A DNA stretch of 64,000 bases from positions 124,001-188,000 of the forward strand of contig NC_088961.1 in NCBI RefSeq assembly GCF_010111755.1, written 5' to 3'. The notes beneath the pieces were generated by a model. That model was not told the origin of the DNA. It worked only from the letters and a program-made list of their open reading frames with translations, and did not search any database. Every line of letters begins with the position of its first letter. The stretch's first letter is position 1. The position numbers and the translations under genes are program-made. Origin of the DNA: Nakaseomyces glabratus (lineage: Eukaryota > Ascomycota > Saccharomycetes > Saccharomycetales > Saccharomycetaceae). Positions 51,441-60,672 of the stretch are shown here, piece by piece.

Positions 51441-51486
51441 CCTGACTGTATAGACTAGGGCTCCCCCCTACCATTTGTATATTATT

Positions 51487-51516
51487 CTAATGCTAATGCT
51501 AATGCTAATGCTAATG
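51487..51516 (+). repeat. Hexanucleotide microsatellite (CTAATG)x5
   Basis: Five perfect CTAATG units stand between the RRN10 stop and the NCL1 promoter elements. Confidence 0.9.
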
Positions 51517-51576
51517 CTATACCTTCCTTAGACTCGCCCGTGCAACATTGTTTCCGGATCAGCAGTCCTTCTTTTT

Positions 51577-51606
51577 TGAAAAATTTTCTTGCGATGAGCT
51601 CATCGC
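51577..51606 (+). promoter_or_regulatory. RRPE plus palindromic double PAC upstream of NCL1
   Basis: TGAAAAATTTTC (51577-51588) is a perfect RRPE. GCGATGAGCTCATCGC (51591-51606) is a 16-nt perfect palindrome made of two head-to-head PAC cores. A third partial PAC, CTCATCG, follows from 51610. The block ends 90 bases before the NCL1 start. Confidence 0.8.
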
Positions 51607-51695
51607 ATCTCATCGAGACCAACATATAAGAAGCGCAAAGTCCCTGGCTGTACAGCAAGCACAGTACTAATACACGGACATAGACACACGACGCC

Positions 51696-53714
51696 ATGGC
51701 CAGGAGAAGGAACTACAACAAGAAGAAGACGTTCGGTGCCCGCGACGACACCAATGCTCGCAAGGGCTGGAACGAGCTAGTCAGAGAGAACGCCAAGTGG
51801 GAGAGCTACTACAAGCTTTTGCAATTGTTCCCAGCTGAACAGTGGGACGAGTTCAAGACCACCTGCCAGTCGCCTTTGCCGCTAACTTTCAGAGTCACTG
51901 GCTCCAGAAAGCACGCTGACGAAGTGCTGAGCTTGTTCAAGACTAGACACCTGCCAAACTTGACCGATGTTGAGTTCGAAGGCAACAAGATCCAGGCCCC
52001 AAAGTCCCTTCCATGGTATCCTAACGAGTACGCCTGGCAACTAGACGTCCCAAAGACGGTTATCAGAAAGAATGAACAGTTTGCAAAGACCCAGAGGTTC
52101 CTAGTGGTCGAGAACGCTGTCGGTAACATCTCAAGACAGGAAGCTGTCTCGATGATTCCTCCAATCGTGTTAGAGGTCGAACCACACCATACTGTGCTGG
52201 ATATGTGTGCTGCTCCAGGTTCTAAGACCACGCAAATGATTGAAGCATTGCACAAGGACACCGACGAGCCAACTGGTTTCGTGGTCGCCAACGATGCTGA
52301 CTCTCGTAGATCTCACATGTTGGTCCACCAATTGAAGAGACTGAACAGTGCTAACCTTATGGTTGTGAACCATGATGCTCAATTCTTCCCACGTATCATA
52401 TTGTCTGATGAACCATCCAAGAAGAAGGCCCAATTGAAGTTCGACAGAATCCTTTGTGATGTCCCATGTTCTGGTGACGGTACTATGAGAAAAAATGTCA
52501 ATGTCTGGAAGGACTGGAATACTCAAGGTGCTTTAGGCCTACACACTGTTCAATTGAACATTCTAGACAGAGGTTTGCACTTGCTGCAAAATAACGGTAG
52601 ATTAGTCTACTCCACATGTTCAATGAACCCAATTGAAAATGAAGCTGTTGTCGCTGAGGCTCTAAGAAGATGGGGTGACAAAGTCAGACTAGTTGACTGT
52701 AGCGAAAAGTTGCCAGGCCTTATCAGATCTCAAGGTATCACTCAATGGCCAGTTATCGACAGAAACATGGAAGAGAGAAAGAAGGAAGACGAAGGCATGA
52801 TCAACAGTTGGTTCCCACCTTCTGAAGAGGAAGTATCCAAGTTCCACCTAGAGAGATGTATGAGAGTTTATCCTCACCAACAAAACACCGGTGGTTTCTT
52901 TATCACAGTCTTTGAAAAGGTTGTTGAGGAAGAAGAAGAAGTTGAAGAGCCACAACAAAAGAAGGTCAAGCTTGATACTCAAGCTCCAGTCAAGAAAGAG
53001 AAGCTACCAAGAGATGCAAATGAAGAGCCATTTGTTTTCATTGACCCTAACCATGCTGCCCTACAGACTTGCTGGAAGTTCTATGGTATTGATGATAAGT
53101 TTGACAAAACTGCATGCTTAGTTAGAAATGCCACTGGTGAACCAACCAGAGTTGTTTACACCGTTTGCTCAGCTCTAAAGAACATTATTCAAAGGAACGA
53201 GGACAGACTGAAGATTATTTACTCTGGTGTGAAACTGTTTGTATCTCAGAGAAGTGATATAGAGTGCTCTTGGAGAATTCAAAGTGAGTCTCTACCAATT
53301 GTCAAGCACCACATGCAATCAGACAGAATTGTTAAGGTAAAACCTGAGCTTTTGAAGTTATTGTTAGTAGACTCTTTCCCATCTTTTGAAATGATTCAAA
53401 ATGAACATATTGATGACGATTTTGTCGAGAAGATGAAGGAGATCAGCTCCGGTTGTGCCTTTATCGAAGTTATCAGAGATGATGAAAACAAGGAAAACCT
53501 ATTCTTGCCACTATGGAAGGGTAACAGAAACGTCAACTTGATGGTCTGTAAGGAGGACACGCACGAACTTCTATATAGAGTCTTCGGTATTGAAACTACT
53601 GCAAAGGATAATCCAAAGGCTCAAGCCCAAAAGAATGCTGCTGAAAAGAAGTCTGAACAGGATTCAGAAAAAGAATCAGAGAAGGAATCCACTGAACCAG
53701 CTGTTGAAGCTTAA
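51696..53714 (+). CDS. NCL1: tRNA (cytosine-5) methyltransferase Ncl1/Trm4 (NSUN2 family)
   Basis: 672 residues, against about 684 in S. cerevisiae (YBL024W). It makes m5C at positions 34, 40, 48 and 49 of tRNAs in the nucleus. Motifs are the SAM-binding DMCAAPGSKTTQM near 168-180, motif IV CDVPCSGDG near 253-261 (release Cys) and motif VI STCSMNPIENEAV near 306-318 (nucleophilic Cys). The N-terminus is basic (MARRRNYNKKKTFG). An acidic/basic linker lies after residue 405 (VEEEEEVEEPQQKKVK), and the C-terminus is Glu/Lys/Ser-rich. The start is the ATG at 51696. The strong PAC/RRPE block puts it in the ribosome-biogenesis regulon. Confidence 0.96.
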   Translation: MARRRNYNKKKTFGARDDTNARKGWNELVRENAKWESYYKLLQLFPAEQWDEFKTTCQSPLPLTFRVTGSRKHADEVLSLFKTRHLPNLTDVEFEGNKIQAPKSLPWYPNEYAWQLDVPKTVIRKNEQFAKTQRFLVVENAVGNISRQEAVSMIPPIVLEVEPHHTVLDMCAAPGSKTTQMIEALHKDTDEPTGFVVANDADSRRSHMLVHQLKRLNSANLMVVNHDAQFFPRIILSDEPSKKKAQLKFDRILCDVPCSGDGTMRKNVNVWKDWNTQGALGLHTVQLNILDRGLHLLQNNGRLVYSTCSMNPIENEAVVAEALRRWGDKVRLVDCSEKLPGLIRSQGITQWPVIDRNMEERKKEDEGMINSWFPPSEEEVSKFHLERCMRVYPHQQNTGGFFITVFEKVVEEEEEVEEPQQKKVKLDTQAPVKKEKLPRDANEEPFVFIDPNHAALQTCWKFYGIDDKFDKTACLVRNATGEPTRVVYTVCSALKNIIQRNEDRLKIIYSGVKLFVSQRSDIECSWRIQSESLPIVKHHMQSDRIVKVKPELLKLLLVDSFPSFEMIQNEHIDDDFVEKMKEISSGCAFIEVIRDDENKENLFLPLWKGNRNVNLMVCKEDTHELLYRVFGIETTAKDNPKAQAQKNAAEKKSEQDSEKESEKESTEPAVEA

Positions 53715-53983
53715 TGAATTTCTTGAATCTCATATTTAAAATGTAATAGAATAGCACTTTACACTGTATATTAGCAAGTCTAAAACGCATCATAATAGTA
53801 ATCACCATAATTCATCCTTATTCACGGTGTGGCACTGAGGTAACGCGTGAAGTAGGCCTCAGTTCACTACTACAACAGCATCGCATCGATGAGGTAGCAT
53901 ATATGAATCTGATGGAAGCTCGTATGTAGAAGTGAATTCGAGGGACCCTTAATACCACTTGTAAGAACTACAGCAAAATTACA

Positions 53984-55102
53984 ATGAGCAGTGAAGGACA
54001 GGGTCAAACAGAGGAGATCAGCGCATCAGATTTTGTTAATCAACAAAAACAATTAGAGGATGAAGCTAGAGAGCTGATGCCTTGGGAACCTAAGCAGTGT
54101 ACATATGAGTTGGGATCGATAAGACAACCTGTGTTTGCGTGCCGTTCCCATAACCAGATTGGAATATGTTACTCATGCTCCATTCTATGCCATACATCTT
54201 GTGACATAGTAGAGCTGTTTACCAAGAGACATTTCACTTGTGACTGTGGGACTGAGAGGGATACAAAACCTGCAGATGAGGATGGTATTCACTGTCAACT
54301 AAGAAAGAATAGATCGAAGGATATATCCTCTGACAGCAATGAGTATCGTCAAAATTTTAAGGGACTTTTCTGTGGATGTTCAACAGAGTATGATCCGGAG
54401 AATCCAGCAGTAATGCTACAATGTGTGCTGGGCACCGAATGTGGTGAGGACTGGTTTCATGACTACTGTATACTAGGTAAAACCAAGGAGGAAGCTGATG
54501 AACTACGTGCGAGGAAACAGCCTGATGCTGAGAATGACGACGAGTTGGAAGATCCGCTAGCTGGCATGCCTGATCTAGAAACTTTTGATGCTTTTGTGTG
54601 CTGGAAGTGTACTAGTAAATATGAACAATATTTCAAGAGACTTTTATCGCATCCTCTGTCAGAGACAGTTATAGCGAAGCAATTATATCGTCAGTGCTCG
54701 GAGGTCAAGGAGACAGACGACGGCAAAAGAAAGCACGATGAGGGATCCGAGGACTACTCTTTGTTCCTTAAAAAGGACCACGAGAGTGCTTTCAAGAAGA
54801 TACTAAAGTCATCCGAAGCGGATTCCAAGATTCGCATTTTCTTGACCGATTTAGCGCCACATCTGATCAAGGACGAGCCCGTGTACGAGCCACCGGAAGA
54901 GAAGGAAGAGACACTGTCGATTGAAGCTCTAACTCGACAGATAATCCAGAATGCAATGGATAGGCACACTGCTGTGGAAGGGCTGACAGCGTTCCACTCT
55001 TTGAAGGACAAGCTGAACTCATTCCTGGCACCGTTCGCTGAGGCCGGCCAGACAGTGAAAGAAGAGGACATAGTCACCTTCTTCAGCAAATCGAAACACT
55101 AG
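53984..55102 (+). CDS. UBR-box/PHD-like zinc protein of the UBR7/Mlo2 family
   Basis: 372 residues. A UBR box spans about 39-93: CTYELGSIRQPVFACRSHN, GICYSCSILCHTSC, then ELFTKRHFTCDCGTE. This is the order of Cys and His found in UBR7 and S. pombe Mlo2. A PHD-like finger follows, beginning FCGCSTEYDP (C130, C132), with C147, C153, H159 and C162, and ending FVCWKCTSKY near 205-214. The C-terminal part is helical and acidic. UBR7 proteins are proposed E3 ubiquitin ligases acting on chromatin. Substrates here are unknown. I cannot name an S. cerevisiae orthologue. It lies tandem after NCL1; an ACGCGT box is at 53843-53848. The start is the ATG at 53984. Confidence 0.85.
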   Translation: MSSEGQGQTEEISASDFVNQQKQLEDEARELMPWEPKQCTYELGSIRQPVFACRSHNQIGICYSCSILCHTSCDIVELFTKRHFTCDCGTERDTKPADEDGIHCQLRKNRSKDISSDSNEYRQNFKGLFCGCSTEYDPENPAVMLQCVLGTECGEDWFHDYCILGKTKEEADELRARKQPDAENDDELEDPLAGMPDLETFDAFVCWKCTSKYEQYFKRLLSHPLSETVIAKQLYRQCSEVKETDDGKRKHDEGSEDYSLFLKKDHESAFKKILKSSEADSKIRIFLTDLAPHLIKDEPVYEPPEEKEETLSIEALTRQIIQNAMDRHTAVEGLTAFHSLKDKLNSFLAPFAEAGQTVKEEDIVTFFSKSKH

Positions 55103-55442
55103 AGCATGGGATATATAGAATTCTAAGTATAGCCATGTATGTAACCCAGAGGCGGCCGGCTCTGGCATATGTGAGAGGGACATAAACCGGTATGTTCAAA
55201 TATAATTTCAGAATAATTGAAGTCATCGATGCTATTTCTGCAGTTGAAAAAAAAAGAAAGATTGATAGCTGAGAGGCGAGAGAGGTACTGCTGTAGATAC
55301 CGTTTTAAGGAGCAAATGTATTAAGATAGAGGTATATAACCAGCTCAAATACCACAATTTCAACTCATTGGGTGGAACATTTAAGTGCTGTTCTTTTTTT
55401 TTTGTGTGATTTTTAGAAGCATTGGGGACTAATTGGATAAAG
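55103..55442. other. Intergenic, UBR7-like / MDP1
   Basis: 340 bases including a T10 tract shortly before MDP1. No gene is supported. Confidence 0.55.
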
Positions 55443-55979
55443 ATGTCGTATCCTGAAGTTGCAGTATTTGATCTCGATTACACAGTGTGGCCATGTTACT
55501 GTGACTCGCATGTGTTCTCCCCGTTCAAGCCAGTGGTCAATGACAATGGCGAAGTGCATACTTTGGTTGATCGTCACGGGTTTGAAGTTACTTTCTTTCC
55601 GGACATCCCACGGATATTCACCGATCTGAAGGACCACGGCGTCAAATTGATCAGTGCATCGAGAACTTGGGCACCCGAGGTAGCGCAGGAGTTACTCAAG
55701 GGTTTCAAGATCAGATACCATGGCAAGCTAGTGACCTTGCATGAGATGTTTGACTCGTTGAAGTGGGGTGAGCGTAGCAAAGTGGGCCACATTCAGGACG
55801 GTATGAAAGAGATCTACGGATCCACTGAGCTAAAGAAGTACAGGATATGTCTATTCGATGACGAGTCCCGAAACAGAGACGTCGAACGTCACGGAGTCAA
55901 GTTCATATACATACGGAACCCAGAGAAGGGTCCTACGTGGTCTCTGTACCAGAAGTACCTGAACGGTGAACTGGACTAG
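55443..55979 (+). CDS. HAD-family magnesium-dependent phosphatase (MDP-1; YER134C)
   Basis: 178 residues from the ATG at 55443 (MSYPEVAVFDLDYT), the same length as S. cerevisiae YER134C; the open frame runs seven codons further up to a TTG. HAD motif I is FDLDYTVWP with nucleophile D10 and acid/base D12. Motif II is ISASRTWAP, and the acidic motif IV is LFDDESRNRD. MDP-1 enzymes dephosphorylate protein tyrosine and some glycated or sugar phosphates in vitro; the physiological substrate is uncertain. In S. cerevisiae it lies between GLC7 and GDI1, consistent with this block. Confidence 0.93.
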   Translation: MSYPEVAVFDLDYTVWPCYCDSHVFSPFKPVVNDNGEVHTLVDRHGFEVTFFPDIPRIFTDLKDHGVKLISASRTWAPEVAQELLKGFKIRYHGKLVTLHEMFDSLKWGERSKVGHIQDGMKEIYGSTELKKYRICLFDDESRNRDVERHGVKFIYIRNPEKGPTWSLYQKYLNGELD

Positions 55980-56175
55980 CATGTAGTCTACATAAACTGA
56001 AATACATTATAATAGACTAGTTTTACAAGGCTCCATTGGATATGATTCTATGCTTATGAATGATTTATAGCATTGTTATATCACGCTTAACGCCGCAGTA
56101 GAGTGGGAGGGGGCACCTAAAACTTGACTTGACATACCCCACTACCCCTAACCAAGAATCAACGCAATTTAATAA

Positions 56176-56248
56176 GCCTTGTTGGCGCAATCGGTAGCGC
56201 GTATGACTCTTAATCATAAGGTTAGGGGTTCGAGCCCCCTACAGGGCT
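56176..56248 (+). tRNA. tK(CUU): tRNA-Lys (anticodon CTT)
   Basis: 73 nt without intron, from GCCTTGTTGGC to ACAGGGC plus discriminator T. The acceptor stem GCCTTGT/ACAGGGC pairs, with G-T at the fourth pair. D arm, anticodon loop CTCTTAA with CTT at 56209-56211 and T arm AGGGGTTCGAGCCCCCT are complete. The B box GGTTCGAGCCC is perfect. It reads AAG lysine codons. Confidence 0.97.
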
Positions 56249-56256
56249 TATTTCTA

Positions 56257-56264
56257 TTTTTTTT
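56257..56264 (+). terminator. Pol III terminator of tRNA-Lys (T8)
   Basis: Eight consecutive T begin 9 bases after the tRNA 3' end. Confidence 0.8.
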
Positions 56265-56301
56265 GTTTACCACACTCACACAATATCACATTTCACGGGG
56301 T

Positions 56302-56475
56302 ATGTTCTTCAGTGGGTGGTTGTTTACTTTTCATGGAACCGCCCTGTCTCATGCAGAGACAATATGGCAAACGTGTAACAAATGCATCACGACAATGGAC
56401 AAAACTCGCTGCATAAAGGAAACGAAGTCGGGAGCCTGTTTTGAATGCTACAAGAAGCATGGGAAAAGGCCATAG
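56302..56475 (+). CDS. Candidate 57-residue cysteine-rich microprotein
   Basis: An ATG at 56302 opens 57 codons with a symmetric cysteine pattern, C25-x2-C28-x8-C37-x8-C46-x2-C49, plus H53 in CYKKHGKRP. Such spacing suggests a zinc-binding fold; similar C-x2-C/G-x-x-C-x2-C arrangements occur in small fungal zinc-cluster ORFs. It starts 53 bases after the tRNA. I recognise no homologue, and the length alone would allow chance. What speaks for a gene is only the ordered cysteines and basic tail. Expression or conservation is unknown. Confidence 0.35.
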   Translation: MFFSGWLFTFHGTALSHAETIWQTCNKCITTMDKTRCIKETKSGACFECYKKHGKRP

Positions 56476-56596
56476 AAATCTATTTTATCAAATCAGTCTT
56501 ATATTTGTCGTAGTACACGATACTCGTTGATAGTGGCGATTTTTTCGAATTTTTTTCCTGCTTTCTGGCGAAACTGGAAGTTTTTTCCTTTCTAGA

Positions 56597-56606
56597 GGGG
56601 GGGGGG
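56597..56606 (+). repeat. G10 homopolymer in GLC7 promoter
   Basis: Ten G in a row, about 290 bases before the GLC7 start. It belongs to a set of G/C runs in promoters of this window. Confidence 0.85.
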
Positions 56607-56892
56607 ATTATTGGAAACAAACTTTGGTATAAAACTGGGCTAGGATTGTGTCTTTGGTAGACGCCGAACGTGGTTCTTTAAGGAGTAACAGAAGTACGCT
56701 AACGAGGAATACGCTGGGCTACGAGCACTGGGAACTGAAACGCAAAAGAAACGTACATAGGACTGAGCCAACTAACTAGGAATTTTGAAAAAAAAAAGGA
56801 GGAAATAACAAGCACAGGATCTGAAATTTAGAAGGAGAGACTTACGCAGGAAGATAAGAAAATAGAATAGAAATACAAGAAATATAAAAATA

Positions 56893-57831
56893 ATGGAATC
56901 CCAGCAAGTTGATGTGGATAGTATTATTGATAGGTTGTTGGAAGTGAGGGGTTCTAAGCCTGGGCAGCAAGTTGATCTTGAGGAGCATGAGATCAGACAT
57001 CTGTGCTCGAAGGCGCGGTCTATATTCATCAAGCAGCCGATTCTGCTGGAGCTAGAGGCTCCTATCAAGATCTGTGGTGATATCCACGGGCAGTACTATG
57101 ATCTACTTCGTCTGTTTGAGTATGGTGGGTTCCCACCTGAGTCCAACTACTTGTTTCTAGGTGACTATGTCGACCGTGGTAAGCAATCACTTGAGACCAT
57201 ATGTTTATTGCTGGCATACAAGATCAAATACCCAGAGAACTTCTTCATCTTGAGAGGTAACCACGAGTGTGCATCCATTAATAGAATCTACGGTTTTTAC
57301 GATGAGTGTAAGAGACGTTATAACATCAAGTTGTGGAAGACATTCACAGACTGTTTCAACTGTTTGCCTATTGCAGCCATTATCGACGAGAAGATCTTCT
57401 GTATGCACGGTGGTCTATCCCCAGACTTGAACAGCATGGAACAGATCAGAAGAGTAATGAGACCAACCGATATCCCAGATGTCGGCTTGCTATGTGATTT
57501 ATTGTGGTCAGATCCAGATAAGGATATTGTAGGTTGGAGTGAAAACGATAGAGGTGTCTCATTTACTTTCGGTCCGGACGTCGTGAATAGATTCTTACAG
57601 AAACAAGATATGGAACTGATCTGTAGGGCACATCAAGTCGTGGAAGATGGTTACGAATTCTTCAGTAAAAGACAACTGGTTACCCTGTTTAGTGCACCAA
57701 ATTACTGTGGTGAGTTCGATAACGCCGGTGCCATGATGAGTGTTGATGAGAGTTTATTATGTTCATTCCAAATCCTAAAGCCTGCTCAAAAGAGTTTGCC
57801 AAGACAACAAGCCGGTAGAAAGAAGAAATAG
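56893..57831 (+). CDS. GLC7: Type 1 protein phosphatase catalytic subunit Glc7
   Basis: 312 residues, the S. cerevisiae length, and nearly identical to it throughout. It is the PP1 catalytic subunit acting in glycogen metabolism, mitosis, glucose repression and more through targeting subunits. Metal-ligand and catalytic motifs are intact: [23 protein letters not shown], the His of [16 protein letters not shown] and [11 protein letters not shown]. The family C-terminus ends GRKKK. S. cerevisiae GLC7 (YER133W) carries an intron; this copy is one uninterrupted frame. The start is the ATG at 56893. The kelch gene follows in the same direction. Confidence 0.98.
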   Translation: MESQQVDVDSIIDRLLEVRGSKPGQQVDLEEHEIRHLCSKARSIFIKQPILLELEAPIKICGDIHGQYYDLLRLFEYGGFPPESNYLFLGDYVDRGKQSLETICLLLAYKIKYPENFFILRGNHECASINRIYGFYDECKRRYNIKLWKTFTDCFNCLPIAAIIDEKIFCMHGGLSPDLNSMEQIRRVMRPTDIPDVGLLCDLLWSDPDKDIVGWSENDRGVSFTFGPDVVNRFLQKQDMELICRAHQVVEDGYEFFSKRQLVTLFSAPNYCGEFDNAGAMMSVDESLLCSFQILKPAQKSLPRQQAGRKKK

Positions 57832-60672
57832 TGTCAACAAAGATATCAGTAATTTATTTCAATTCTTGACCAAACACCAAAAATATTATTTTTTTTTATT
57901 TTATATCACACACAAATCCTTATTTCTTTTCTTTCTTTCTATGACTACTACTTTATTTCTAAGAATTTCCAATTTTTTTCTCTATTTTTTTTTTGTCAAA
58001 TCTGGTACATTAATTGTAACCTGTCCATTTTTACCTATAAAATTCTAAAATAACAGAATGACCTTCGTTTTTGTAATTACTGCGAGGATAGTCAAGTTGC
58101 ATTATTATATCTAGCCACATTGCTCTTACCGTTTTGATCAAAAAAGAAAATTACAAAAAAAATTATTATTCACAAACTTTTGGTATCATAATATTCATTA
58201 CCAAATGGCCTTCATCAAAGTTAGAGAATAAGATTATCTCCGGAATTAGATCACAAACATGTATGCTGTATATCAAGTTAACATATTCATCAGGACTTAA
58301 ACGGTTATTAAATTTCTTTATTCTCTAGCAGAATCCTCACATCTATTCCTGTACAATTTTTACCACCAAGAAAAACAAATTTAAATTTAAAAAAATGAAA
58401 TAAAAACTACTCTAAGTAATTTTTCTATCAACACTATTTTCTTTTATTTACTATTATATAACTAGCGAATAAATTTTATATTATGTACATTTACAAAGTG
58501 AAATAAATTTAGAATTAAATAAAAAACAGCACCTAAACTTTTCTTTCTGAACTAAGTCGACTACCAGAACTATATATTGGCGTTTATTCGTAATCATGCA
58601 ATTCAGACATCAACTTTCACTTCACTAAAGGTGAAATGGGCAAAACCCACTGGTTGCTATATCTAAAATAACTGAACTGTTTAGCTAGCTGAATGTTATC
58701 AAAATCTATCTATATGAAATGCACCAATCCTTTTTGGGCTGGCGAGAAAAGTGGGGGGCAGGCCGCCAATCACAAGCAACTATCCTTCAGCAGAAATTAA
58801 TTACCGCAACACTGAAAGTGAAGTGGGCAGGATATGATCTCATCAGACACAATTACCCGGCACTTAACGGCTGTGATAGCAGTTATATTTTTTCCAGAAT
58901 ATGTTTCTATTGTATGGTCAAGTGGCGCAACGGTCAAGAAAGGGAACATTGTTTCAAAAGGGTTTGAACTGTGGCATTCTACGTGAAAATCGGTAGTACT
59001 TCCCGAGAACTTGGCAAGGTTGGCCACAACCAGTGATCGAGTCCCCACGCGGACGTAAAAATCTGCAGACTCATTGGTCCTGGGAATTATCAGTAGAAAC
59101 AAGAAAAAAAAGATAAAAGAATGACTTTTCTTACGTGATGAATGACAAACGCGTGAACAATCTCTGATTTCTAATAACGTGATTAGAAAACACTTGTTGC
59201 CTTCCTTCTGACATTAAAGTTCAATTCAATCTTTTTTTTTTTATCTGATAGGATATCTGTGGTCATTATAGCTGATCTTAAGCAATGTTATGATTTCTGG
59301 CTATGCCAATATTCGTACGTGTAGAAATGCTTGCCACTGTAGATACTCAACATTGCCTATGGCAACAAGGTCAGTAACAGCGAATATAGAAGTGCAACTC
59401 TACCATTGAGATGCACGGTTTTACAACATAGCAAGGGAGTCAACTGCCACAGTAGCTGTAGACTCATTGTATATCGGCGGCTATTTTAGCTATTCGGGAC
59501 AAAATATTGCCAAGAGCATTCTCCAGTTAGGGACAATGGTGAGCGGTAAAGGGACTGCGGACGACTCAAAACCCTTCTTAGTAATCTCCGTACCTTCCAT
59601 TCAAGATTCTAAACAAACTTTCACGCTTTTGCCACCCCACGGCAAACCACGCAGTGAATGCTCAGATAAACCAAAAAAAGAAAGCAAAGATCCGAATGTT
59701 TTTGCATTTAATTGGGAAAGGGGAATTTGTACGGACTTTCCTCAACAATTTGATTTTGTGTTAAGTAAGCCCATTCTTTCCATTTTTTCTCCCTCTGCAC
59801 CATTTGTCTCATATTGCTTTGATTACGGTAAGAAATGCCAGTAGCTAACATATTGCCAGAGAAATGATATCATTTTCTCGTTTCACTGCACAGGCCTTCT
59901 CCTCAGACAACTCTGCACATCGGAGACAATACCAGTGTGATGACAATACAGAGAAAAGCATAGAACATTCAAAATAGTGAAAATCACTGCAGGAGGAAGG
60001 GTTCTTCGTGAATCCTCTGTTTTCAAAAAAGCACTGGTCCTAGAAACATTCGTGCATGGAGTCAACAAAATTAACACGGCTTACCACACCGGTTTCTGAG
60101 CTTCCCATCTCAAAAACCTTATAAACTCTTCTAGCAACACTCGACCACTAAAACAGGAGGCAAACCCTGAGAACAATGAGCCTCACACCAAATTCTGTGC
60201 AACAAGCTTCTCGAATGAGAAACTCACCAAGAAATTTCGCTGAAAAAAATTCGGAAAATGGGCATAAATGGGACGTGAAAAATTGACGAAGAAGAGAAAA
60301 TACCGTAGCCTGAAATGAACAGGTGTGGTACGGTGGTATCTGTGCTTTTGCTGAAATCAATACCATAATGAATAATGAACCGAAGGTCTCTTGCCAAATG
60401 ATGAGTGAATAAGAGTAAGTTGAAGAAACTTTACAAAACAGCAAATCTTCTTCCATTATTGTAACAGCTTAGGAGCAGAGCCGGTAGCTGCATTGATATA
60501 GGCTATCTCTTGAAACCAAGGTTTACACAGAAATACAAGTCGCTTAAAAACAGTTCACGGCGACACTCCTATAAGAAGTGTACCATACTGAGGACCTAAA
60601 AAAATTAGTGGGAAAGGTCCAGATATAGTTGGTGAAACAATAAGCAGAAATAAAAAATAAGTGGTAACACTC
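57832..60672. other. 2.8 kb gene-poor region before the PMD1/MDS3-type gene
   Basis: The first kilobase is very AT-rich with T tracts; from about 58560 on, composition is more balanced. Short open frames (58719-58967, TTG-started 59467-59844, and 60148-60456 on the minus strand) show no recognisable family. A tRNA-like A-box/B-box fragment at 58915-58972 does not fold. I find no SRP, RNase P, telomerase-template or snRNA signature. It may be an unusually long promoter or hold an unrecognised RNA. Confidence 0.5.

Larger units (their letters stand above)
56249..56892. other. Spacer between tRNA-Lys and GLC7
   Basis: 644 bases. It contains a 57-codon Cys-rich ORF (56302-56475, listed separately), a G10 run (56597-56606) and an A-rich GLC7 leader. 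No 5' UTR intron with a consensus donor is visible. Confidence 0.6.

Noticed and set aside
56179..56301. Upstream extension of the Cys-rich ORF through tRNA-Lys
   Set aside because: The first codons are the tRNA gene itself; a protein start there is implausible. Only the ATG at 56302 is considered.
58915..58972. tRNA-like A box (TGGTCAAGTGG) and weak B box (GGTTTGAACTG)
   Set aside because: The flanking bases do not form an acceptor stem and the T arm does not pair; there is no terminator at the right distance. Probably chance or a long-decayed fragment.
59467..59844. 125-codon plus-strand ORF in the 2.8 kb spacer
   Set aside because: It starts at TTG; the first ATG leaves 102 codons. No motif is recognised. 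The length is borderline for chance, so it is not called, though it could be re-examined by conservation.
60240..60275. CDEIII-like TTCCGAA (minus strand) suggesting a centromere
   Set aside because: The TGTTT part of CDEIII is not matched, and no CDEI with an AT-rich CDEII of proper length is found beside it.
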